Shown piece after piece: positions 1 to 6,094 of a stretch of 6,617 bases of DNA. Made by a program: the position numbers and the translations under genes. This DNA comes from CAYSVN01 sp964434585 (GTDB lineage Bacteria; Patescibacteriota; Gracilibacteria; Peribacterales; Peribacteraceae). How positions within the stretch are numbered: position 1 is the first letter of the stretch; each line of letters opens with the position of its first letter. The stretch covers positions 1-6,617 of the forward strand of contig CAYSVN010000064.1 in NCBI GenBank assembly GCA_964434585.1, written 5' to 3'. Below the pieces are notes generated by a model. That model had not been told where the DNA came from. It saw nothing but the letters and a program-made list of their open reading frames with translations, and ran no database searches.

Positions 1-943
1 CTGTAGAAAGCTCAATAGTAATAGTTTCATTGCCTTCTTCTAGTAAATCATCAACTACAGTAATAGGAATAGCAACACTTGCTTGTCCATTTGGAATATC
101 AACACCAGCTTCAACACCTGCAGAACCATCAGGAACAAAGTTTGTACTGGCTAAAGTATTATAATCAATATTATTTTCTAAGGCGGTACCCAAAATAGAA
201 TAACCAACGGTAATAGGGCTACCGGTTGTGTTTGTAGAAGTTAAGCTAATAGTAAACACACCATTAGTACTAGGTTCAGCAGCATTTGTAGTAGCAGTAA
301 CAAAAACCTCGTTAACTATGCTGCACGCTACAGTCGAAACAAAGGTGTTGCAAGCCGTTAAGCCAGGATCACAATATCCCCACTCATAAAAAGAACCATT
401 ACAAGACATAGGGCTACACGAACAATCTTGGTTAATAACATTATCTTCATATAAATGAATCACGGTAGAAAAATCTTGAGTGTAACCTACGCCTCTTGCT
501 CCAGCAGCAGCTGTTAACGTAAAAGAAATGCGGACACTTTCAGATGTCGCATTAGAAATATTTTCTATAAACGTATTAGAAGCCACAACAGAAGCTGTTG
601 AAAATAAAGCTTCTAAGTTATCAACCGTTCCAAAGTAAAGAGCATCATCTGCTTCTGTAAATGTCATAGGATGCTGATCATCATCGAACATAATTACCTG
701 TAATTTAGTATCGCTAGAACCAGCAGATGGAAATACAATCTGCTCGCCTTGGCGGACTTGTTGGGTAAGTGACGTAATAATTCTTGAACCAGTATCCTCT
801 ACTAAATTAGCTATTTCTAGGTTAGCATCTTGAATGCTAACGTAAATAATAATACTTAAAATAAACCCTGCCGTAACACCCACAAACGCAATAAAAAGAA
901 GTAGCTCAATTAAAATTGCCGCTGGACGAATGTTTTTTATCAT
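1..943 (-). CDS. PilW/GspJ-like minor pilin fused to a Calx-beta domain (3' end outside window)
   Basis: Partial gene: 314 codons are visible and the frame is open to the window edge. The N-terminus has a short basic leader (MIKNIRPA) and a hydrophobic helix at about residues 9-34 containing AILIELLLF, which is the type IV prepilin pattern with Glu at +5 but Ala instead of Gly at -1. Residues 50-165 resemble a GspJ/PilW pseudopilin body: an Arg-rich helix, an IVFPSAG segment, then alternating beta strands with VRISFTLT. Residues 174-207 hold six cysteines (174, 176, 181, 191, 198, 207), suggesting three disulfides outside the cell. From about residue 212 a Calx-beta domain begins (FTISL, then the acidic VVDDLLEEGNE typical of this Ca2+-binding fold), with about 13 extra residues near 268-280 compared with the repeats of the large pilin upstream. 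The start is fixed by a 4-base ATGA overlap with the preceding gene, implying translational coupling. Expected role: minor pilin displayed at the pilus tip with an adhesin-like arm. The minor-pilin class is inferred from pattern, not alignment. Confidence 0.8.
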   Translation of the reverse strand, partial: MIKNIRPAAILIELLLFIAFVGVTAGFILSIIIYVSIQDANLEIANLVEDTGSRIITSLTQQVRQGEQIVFPSAGSSDTKLQVIMFDDDQHPMTFTEADDALYFGTVDNLEALFSTASVVASNTFIENISNATSESVRISFTLTAAAGARGVGYTQDFSTVIHLYEDNVINQDCSCSPMSCNGSFYEWGYCDPGLTACNTFVSTVACSIVNEVFVTATTNAAEPSTNGVFTISLTSTNTTGSPITVGYSILGTALENNIDYNTLASTNFVPDGSAGVEAGVDIPNGQASVAIPITVVDDLLEEGNETITIELST

Positions 944-1359
944 GTACAAGCAGCAGGAGTAGTAAGAACTTCTTGCCAAGAGGATATTACAACAGAACCA
1001 ACAAGGCTATCAATAACAACTTCTAGCGTACGGCTAGCGGCGCCATCTTCGGCGTAAGCGCAAATTGTTCTATTGGTATCTCCACTTCCATTAATTGGCA
1101 ATACATCACAGACACCATCGCCAATCACTAATTGTTCATTACCACTATAGGTATTGTCTTGCCCCAGCGCGTAAATAGCATATTGCGCACAGCCCGAACT
1201 ACGTGCATAAGCCCGCGAGGATTCTTGCAGTGTTTGTATTTGTTTAATGGTATCGTTACTAGAGCTTAAAAGACCTAACGCAATAGTAGAAAATACCACC
1301 CCTAACACCAGCAACGTTGCCATGTACATAAAGCCGGGTTTTTGTTGAAGAATATTCAT
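940..1359 (-). CDS. PilX-like minor pseudopilin
   Basis: Complete 139-residue protein. The leader MNILQQKPG precedes a hydrophobic helix (FMYMATLLVLGVVFSTIALG), so a prepilin-peptidase cut after Gly9 is plausible, but position +5 is Ala instead of the usual Glu, as in GspK/PilX-type pseudopilins. The body follows the pattern I associate with PilX-like proteins of Patescibacteria: an amphipathic helix, SSGCAQYAIYAL, a YSGNE turn, GDGVC, TNRTIC and a final SSWQEV strand. Cysteines at 57, 84, 100 and 138 could form two disulfides. The frame is open upstream to 1557, but the ATG at 1359 is chosen because it gives a proper short leader and lies 10 bp after the preceding stop; no clear Shine-Dalgarno site is present. 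Its TGA stop overlaps the ATG of the next gene and is followed by an in-frame TAA. Expected role: part of the minor-pilin complex that primes or caps the pilus, working with the PilV-like and PilW-like neighbours. Confidence 0.85.
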   Translation of the reverse strand: MNILQQKPGFMYMATLLVLGVVFSTIALGLLSSSNDTIKQIQTLQESSRAYARSSGCAQYAIYALGQDNTYSGNEQLVIGDGVCDVLPINGSGDTNRTICAYAEDGAASRTLEVVIDSLVGSVVISSWQEVLTTPAACT

Positions 1360-1369
1360 GATAAAAATT

Positions 1370-4300
1370 TTAAAGCCCAAGGCCTCCAAGACCTCCGCCA
1401 GGACCAGGAGGTCCGCTGATACTACCACCAGTCGGAGTAGTAGGAGGAGCGCAACCGTAACACAACAATGGTGAACATTCGCTTGTACAAGATGATGAAA
1501 GTTCATAAAAAGTAATTTCATCACAAGTAAACCATCCAGCAGTGTCACAGCTACCACTGGTAGGACCTAAGTCATTATCTGCAATAGTTACCGTGGCATT
1601 GTTTGGAGTGCCAATCGTTACACCGGNNNNNNNNNNNNNNNNNNNNNNNNNNNNNNNNNNNNNNNNNNNNNNNNNNNNNNNNNNNNNNNNNNNNNNNNNN
1701 NNNNNNNNNNNNNNNNNNNNNNNNNNCAAAGGCAACATCATTATCTGCAATAGTTACCGTGGCATTGTTTGGAGTGCCAATCGTTACACCGGTATCCGCA
1801 CTCGTAAGTGTTAAGGTAATAGATTGTGAACCTTCAATGGTACTATCATCAATCACATCAATTGGTACAGTAGCACTACTGCTACCATTTGGAATATCCA
1901 CATTGAAACCAATTAACGTAAAGTCACTACCGTTACTCGCATCACCAGAAAGGGAGTAGTTAATAGTAAGTGGGCTACCAGTAGTATTTGGAGTATCTAA
2001 GCTAATGGTGAATAATCCATCAACTGGGCCAGTTTCACTAGCTGCAGATGTAGTAGCAACGATTGAAGCATTCGCTGCAAAGGCAACATCATTATCTGCA
2101 ATAGTTACCGTGGCATTGTTTGGAGTGCCAATAGTTGCAGCTGGATTAGAAGTGCTAAGCAGAGTAAGAATAGCGGTTTGAGTGCCTTCTACATCACTAT
2201 CATCAGTAACATCAATGGCAACAGTTGCATTATCAGATCCATCTGGAATAACAACACTTGTAGTAATAGTAGCGTAGTCAGAAGTATTGTCAGCAGTACC
2301 GGTAATACTGTAGTTAACAGTTATAGGGCTGCCAGTAGTATTGGTACTATCCAAGCTAATAGTAAAGAGTCCATCAATTGGTCCAGTTTCACTAGCTGCA
2401 GATGTAGTAGCTGCAATCGAAGCCTCAGCCGACCAAGCTACATCGTTATCGGTAATATTTACCGTAGCATTATTAGGTGTTCCGATAGGATAATTAACAT
2501 TATCGGTACTAACAAGTGTTAATGTAGCTGTTTCTAGACTTTCTACATCGCTATCATCAGTAACATCAATCGTTACTGTTTCATCACTATCACCATCAGC
2601 AATAGAAACAGTCGTACCGATAGTTGTGTAGTCATCACCATTGGTAGCCGTACCAGTAATAGCATAAGTAACCTCAATTGGATTACCAGTAGCATTCGTA
2701 TTACTAAGCGAAATAGTAAACATTCCATCAACTGGGCCGGTTTCGTTAGCAGCTGAAGTTGTTGCTGCAATCGAAACATCACCTTCTAGGAATGCACAAA
2801 GTTGTACGGGGCAGAAAGCAGGAGCACATGCCGCTCCACAAGTAGTTGGGTTAGAATAATAAGTAGAGTTACTAGGGCAGTAACTCCAACCTTCTACACA
2901 AGTAGATGACGTATTAGAATCATTATCAGAAATATTAACAGTAGCACTTGCTGGGGCACCAACAGTTACTGGTGAAGTAGCACTCGTAATAGTAAGAGTA
3001 GCAGTCTGCAAGCTTTCAACATCACTATCATCAATAACATCAATAGCAACAGTCGCACTATCAGATCCATCTGGAATAACAACACTTGTACCAATAGTTG
3101 CATAATCCGTAGTATTATCAGCAGTACCAGTAATGCTGTAGTTAACAGTAATAGGGCTGCCTGTTGTATTTGTATTACTTAAGGTAATAGTAAAGAGCCC
3201 ATCAACTGGTCCAGCCTCAGAAGCTGCAGATGTTGTAGCCACTATCGAGGCATTAGCCGACCATGCTACGTCGTTATCGGCAATATTTACCGTAGCATTA
3301 TTCGGGGAACCAATAGTAACAACTCCTGTCGATGTACTTACAAGGGTAAGAGTAGCGGTCTGTAAACCTTCTATATCACTATCATCAATAACATCAATTA
3401 AAACAGGAGCAGTACTAGCCCCATCAAGAATATCCACACTTGTACCAATAGTGGTATAGTCAACTCCATTAGCTGCTGTACCGGTGATATTGTAGCCAAT
3501 GTTAACGGGGCCACCAGTAGCATTAGCACTATCTAAACTAATGGTAAATAGTCCATTTACGGGGCCCTCTTCATCGGCAGCAGAGGTAGCAGCAGTAATG
3601 CTTGCCAAAGCCGACCAAGCCACATCATTATCAGAAAGGTTAAGAGTGGCAGAGCTAGCAGTTGTATCGACAAAAGCACCTGTTCCACTAACACTATCAA
3701 TCGTTAATATAACCGATTCAATAGATTCGACCTCAAGATCATCAGTAACAACAATGTCTACCAAAGCACTAGTAGCAGTGTTGGGAATAACTACAGATCC
3801 TGCCAACAATGAGTAATCATCACCATTAACAGCAGAGCCAGACATAGAATAATTAACAACAACATCTCCACCAGAAACATTTCCATCAACCATTCCAACG
3901 GTAAATTCACCATTGGTACTTGGTTCACTAGCAGAAATTTCAGTTGCAACAACATTAATAGAGCCAGGAGCACCTGGAATTAACGGAAGAGAGTGATAAT
4001 TATAGAGCGCAGAACTATAACTAACCGTCCGATTTTTATTGTTAACATCCAACCAAGGAATAGTAATCTCAATATTAACCTGGCCATCTCCAACAGTTGT
4101 AAAAGTTGCATAACCATCGTGTATCGCTGGATTATAAGCTTCTAGTGTCCAAAAATTATTATCAGTAGATACTGGTGAATAATCGCCATTTACAAAAACA
4201 TTTGTAAAATCATCATCACTAATTGCAACAATAGCTTCAAAGAAACTATTGGCTTTTAAAAGACTTTCATAGCGCTGCGAAGATAATTTTTGTGATTGCT

Positions 4301-4445
4301 GCGTCAGTAATAACACTGAAATAACAATCGTAAAATAAAAACTAAAAAGAGTTACTCCCATTAAAGCATCTATAAGAACTGAGCCAGGTTTGTTTCGAAC
4401 ATGCTTTAAAAAAACACTCATGGTCAACATAGTAACAAAATACAT
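1370..4445 (-). CDS. giant PilV/GspI-like minor pilin with at least seven Calx-beta repeats; interrupted by an assembly gap
   Basis: The frame runs from ATG 4445 to the gap at 1726, then resumes at 1626 and stops with TAA at 1370-1372. The two halves are in different window frames only because the 100-N filler is not a multiple of 3; the flanking partial codons (1 nt and 2 nt) require a true gap divisible by 3. Residues 12-50 are a prepilin-type N-terminus: RNKPG, cleavage site G/S, then VLIDALMGVTLF with Asp rather than Glu at +5. Residues 55-152 look like a PilV/GspI pseudopilin head, with an ITIPWLDVNNKNR strand pair. Calx-beta domains follow at about 163-275, 281-392, 399-509, 556-668, 675-786 and 792-903, each ending in DND and carrying an acidic motif such as DVIDDSDVE; a seventh is cut by the gap. 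Cysteine modules lie at 510-555 and in the 66-residue tail, which ends in a Gly/Pro-rich stretch. ATG at 4421 would give a more usual 13-residue leader; 4445 has only AAGG two bases upstream. If one repeat is missing the protein is about 1,086 residues. Likely role: Ca2+-dependent adhesin carried on the pilus (inference). Confidence 0.85.
1372..1570 (-). other. C-terminal six-cysteine module and Gly/Pro-rich tail of the giant pilin
   Basis: The 66 residues after the last Calx-beta domain contain cysteines at tail positions 8, 16, 28, 32, 37 and 40, then APPTTPTGG and a Gly/Pro/Leu-only ending (GPPGPGGGLGGLGL). Four of the six cysteines (1, 3, 4, 5) fall at exactly the same spacing as in the internal module at 2781-2918, and both copies contain a G-W-x-x-C step followed by T-aromatic-Tyr. 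The tail is glycine-rich and probably flexible. No sortase motif or C-terminal membrane helix is visible, so anchoring must come from the N-terminal pilin helix. Confidence 0.7.
1572..1626. repeat. 55-nt exact repeat ending at the left edge of the gap (copy at 1738-1792)
   Basis: Positions 1572-1626 and 1738-1792 are identical over 55 bases. The preceding bases differ (1571 g, 1737 a), and the right end of the first copy is the gap itself. Both encode the last strand of a Calx-beta unit (GVTIGTPNNATVTIADND on the minus strand). Confidence 0.95.
1627..1726. other. assembly gap of exactly 100 N
   Basis: The run of N is exactly 100 bases, a conventional placeholder for a gap of unknown length. 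It sits inside the Calx-beta array of the giant pilin. From the 351-354-nt repeat period and the 66 known bases between neighbouring landmarks, one missing unit would be 285 or 288 bases, both divisible by 3; further whole units could also be missing. Confidence 0.98.
1727..1781. repeat. 55-nt exact repeat starting at the right edge of the gap (copy at 2078-2132)
   Basis: Positions 1727-1781 match 2078-2132 exactly over 55 bases and diverge at the next base (1782 c, 2133 a). The copies are 351 nt apart, one Calx-beta unit. This overlaps the other 55-nt repeat copy at 1738-1792. Confidence 0.95.
2781..2918 (-). other. internal six-cysteine module between Calx-beta domains 3 and 4
   Basis: This insert of about 46 residues in the giant pilin has cysteines at residues 516, 523, 536, 540, 545 and 550 and no other cysteines nearby. 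It lengthens the repeat spacing from about 354 to 477 nt. It contains GWSYC and TYY, comparable to GWFTC and TFY in the C-terminal module. An even number of cysteines in a protein exposed outside the cell suggests disulfide bonding. I do not recognise a named domain. Confidence 0.7.
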
Positions 4446-4476
4446 AGCCTTACACTCATAAAAACTTAAAAAAGAG

Positions 4477-4506
4477 TAGGCAAGATAGGTAAAAATATGC
4501 TATAAT
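4477..4506 (+). promoter_or_regulatory. sigma70-type promoter for the receiver-ATPase operon
   Basis: A perfect -10 TATAAT lies at 4501-4506, preceded by TGC at 4498-4500, which makes an extended -10. A partial -35 TAGGCA lies at 4477-4482, 18 bases upstream. Transcription would begin near 4513, leaving a leader of about 27 nt before the ATG at 4540. That leader has no clear Shine-Dalgarno sequence. Confidence 0.65.
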
Positions 4507-4507
4507 A

Positions 4508-4536
4508 ATTAGATAGTTTTCTCGCATTACCTGCAA
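4508..4536 (-). promoter_or_regulatory. candidate promoter for the minor-pilin operon
   Basis: On the minus strand, TTGCAG (4536-4531) and TCTAAT (4513-4508, 5 of 6 matches to the -10 consensus) are separated by 17 bases. The -35 match is only 3 of 6. An alternative pair, TTGCCT with TATGAG 17 bases later, sits close to the ATG at 4445 and would fit better if translation starts at 4421. The candidate overlaps the start region of the rightward transcript. Confidence 0.35.
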
Positions 4537-4539
4537 AAA

Positions 4540-6093
4540 ATGACAGATCAAGATAAACACAATTCGGATAATGAGGCGCAAGATAAAAAAAACCAATACG
4601 AGGAACAGGATTTTATACAACCAAAATTTTTTATTAGAAATGGAAAAAGAATTCAACTATCTGTAACAGGTGAAACTCCCTTAGATGATGCCATAGTTGC
4701 TAGGCAAACAGCTGCAGATAAGGCAAAAAAAGACAATGCTAAACGTAAGGCTCAAGAAAAAAAAGATAGGAAAAAGAAAGAAATAGAGGCAAAAAAACAT
4801 GCAGCACGTAAGGCTGAACAAGAGAGAAAAGAGGCTGAATTAAAAAAGGAAAGAGAAGCTATTGAAGCAGCAGAAAATAAACATTTAACAGAAAAAAAAT
4901 TAGCAGAAAAGAGGAAAAGGGAAGAAGAAAAAAAGAAAATTAAAAGCAGGAAAGAGGCTGAACGAAAAAGAGAAGAGAAAATCCAAAAAGAAATAAAAGA
5001 GCGCAATAAAAAATCAGCTCAGAAAAAAGAGAAAAAGCAACAAAAGAAAAAATTAGCGGAAGAGAATGCTAAAAAAGAGGCAATAGCGCTAGCGAAGAAA
5101 AAGGCTTCCTTAGAAACAGAAAAGAAAGAGAATTTAAAGAAAGCAGAGGAAAAACAAACCACCATTAAAACAGAAAACACTGACAATAATTCAGTAGAAA
5201 AAAAGAAATCACCAAATAATTCCTTAGTAGCAAGCCCTAAAGCCAAGACCGTAAAGGAGGCTGAAAACAAGAAGGCTCTAGATAAAAAAGTGGAAGAGAA
5301 AAATTCTACGAAGCCAGAGGTCAAAGAAGTAGAACCAAAAATTAAAGAGGCTTCAGTTGAAAAAGCAAAGGAGAGCCCTGTTGTTAAGCCAGAAATTAAA
5401 AAGGAGACCTTAGTAAAAAAGGATAAGGATGAAGCCGCTAAAGAGGCTTTAACAAAAGATGCAGATATTGCTGCACAAATCCTAAAAGAAATGAAAGAAC
5501 TTAATAAAAAAAGTGGTACCACGCCACAAGCCGTAGACGCAAGCGGTCAACCAATTGTACTATCTGGCTCCATTGTTATTAATGGAAACCCAACAGAAAA
5601 AGTGGTTTCAAATCCAAAAAAGAAAATAGGACCAATTGCATCACATGCGCCAATTTCTAAAGACGGCGAAGATTCCATGTTAGAAGAAGAAAATTATGAC
5701 GATACCCCCCCACCAGATAAAGACTATAGCAATAAATCTGTCTTAATTATTGAAGACGAAAAACCATTAAGTCACGCACTTTCGCTAAAGTTAAAAAATA
5801 AAGGCATTACTATTATGGTAGCCAACAATGGAAAACAGGCATTAGAGACAATAAAAGCCGTTCCAACACCGTTTGACTTAATATTAACAGACTTGATTAT
5901 GCCAGAAATGAATGGATTTGCCTTATTAGAAGAATTAGCACTAAAGCCAAAAGCTCCTAAGATATTTGTCGTATCAAACCTAGGTTTAAAAGAAGATAAA
6001 ATTCGAGCAAAAAAACTAAATGCATTACGTTATTTCGTAAAAGCCAACACTCCACTTACAAAAATTATAAACGCCATTTTAACCGCAGTGTAA
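4540..6093 (+). CDS. receiver-domain (CheY-like) protein with a long Lys/Glu-rich helical N-terminus
   Basis: 517 residues. Residues 28-60 form a less biased segment (FFIRNGKRIQL, TPLDDAIVARQ). About 65-300 is extremely rich in Lys, Glu and Ala, without proline up to about 224 and with repeated oppositely charged neighbours, as expected for a long single alpha-helix or coiled coil (TolA-like in composition). About 300-325 (DADIAAQILKEMKELNKK) is another helix, then a Gly/Pro/Ser linker to about 396. Residues 399-517 are a receiver domain: VLIIEDE with acidic residues E405/D406, phospho-acceptor D451 in LTDLIMPEMNG, conserved Ser479 (FVVSN) and Lys501 (YFVKAN), with spacings close to CheY. All key residues are present, so phosphorylation is plausible. 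No DNA-binding or enzyme output domain and no signal peptide are seen, so it probably acts in the cytoplasm through protein contacts. It starts at the first ATG after a good promoter and ends 1 bp before the pilus ATPase gene, suggesting it acts on the pilus motor. No histidine kinase is in the window. Function of the N-terminus is unknown. Confidence 0.88.
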   Translation: MTDQDKHNSDNEAQDKKNQYEEQDFIQPKFFIRNGKRIQLSVTGETPLDDAIVARQTAADKAKKDNAKRKAQEKKDRKKKEIEAKKHAARKAEQERKEAELKKEREAIEAAENKHLTEKKLAEKRKREEEKKKIKSRKEAERKREEKIQKEIKERNKKSAQKKEKKQQKKKLAEENAKKEAIALAKKKASLETEKKENLKKAEEKQTTIKTENTDNNSVEKKKSPNNSLVASPKAKTVKEAENKKALDKKVEEKNSTKPEVKEVEPKIKEASVEKAKESPVVKPEIKKETLVKKDKDEAAKEALTKDADIAAQILKEMKELNKKSGTTPQAVDASGQPIVLSGSIVINGNPTEKVVSNPKKKIGPIASHAPISKDGEDSMLEEENYDDTPPPDKDYSNKSVLIIEDEKPLSHALSLKLKNKGITIMVANNGKQALETIKAVPTPFDLILTDLIMPEMNGFALLEELALKPKAPKIFVVSNLGLKEDKIRAKKLNALRYFVKANTPLTKIINAILTAV

Positions 6094-6094
6094 T

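Larger units (their letters stand above)
1572..3959 (-). repeat. imperfect tandem array of about 351-354-nt Calx-beta units
   Basis: The unit-end landmark (TTATC on the plus strand, encoding the Asp-Asn-Asp end) recurs at 1575, 1741, 2092, 2446, 2923, 3274 and 3628. Spacings are 351, 354, 477, 351 and 354 nt between the last six; the 477 value includes about 120 nt of cysteine-module insert. The 1575-1741 interval contains the gap. All unit lengths are multiples of 3, so unit gain or loss keeps the frame. Units nearest the C-terminus are the most alike, with exact 55-nt matches, while the N-terminal units are more diverged. The array codes for Calx-beta domains, known as extracellular Ca2+-binding beta-sandwich folds. 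Confidence 0.9.
4446..4539. promoter_or_regulatory. divergent intergenic region between the minor-pilin and receiver-ATPase operons
   Basis: These 94 bases separate two divergently read operons, both linked to type IV pili. The region is very AT-rich, shows no strong hairpin, and must hold the promoters for both directions, so the two operons are likely to be coordinately or competitively expressed. Confidence 0.75.

Noticed and set aside
940..942. TGA as glycine (SR1/Gracilibacteria code) in the PilX-like gene
   Set aside because: The TGA is followed at once by in-frame TAA, so reading it as Gly would add only one residue; no other gene here needs internal TGA, and the standard code explains all frames.
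1360..1557. Upstream 66-residue extension of the PilX-like reading frame
   Set aside because: It overlaps the coding end of the giant pilin, is a Leu/Val-rich shadow with no leader, and the internal ATG at 1359 gives a proper prepilin N-terminus.
1542..3816. Plus-strand frames across the Calx-beta array
   Set aside because: They are antisense to the repeat array, recur because the DNA repeats, and show no plausible domain or start context; two of them exist only by reading through N.
1572..3959. Regularly spaced repeats as a possible CRISPR array
   Set aside because: Repeats are about 351 nt apart, imperfect, in frame and encode protein domains; the spacing and length do not fit CRISPR.
4456..4656. 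Minus-strand 66-residue hydrophobic frame over the divergent region
   Set aside because: It overlaps the promoter region and the start of the receiver gene; its hydrophobicity follows from antisense reading of A-rich codons.
4583..4910. Runs of 7-8 A as possible frameshift or slippage sites in the receiver gene
   Set aside because: The frame is intact through to a complete receiver domain, and A runs are expected from Lys codons in AT-rich DNA; no evidence of slippage is visible.
4752..5522. Two long minus-strand frames (Ser/Phe-rich, looking like membrane proteins)
   Set aside because: They are antisense shadows of the Lys/Glu-rich coding region: AAA/GAA codons read backwards as Phe/Ser codons, and stops are suppressed by the purine-rich strand.
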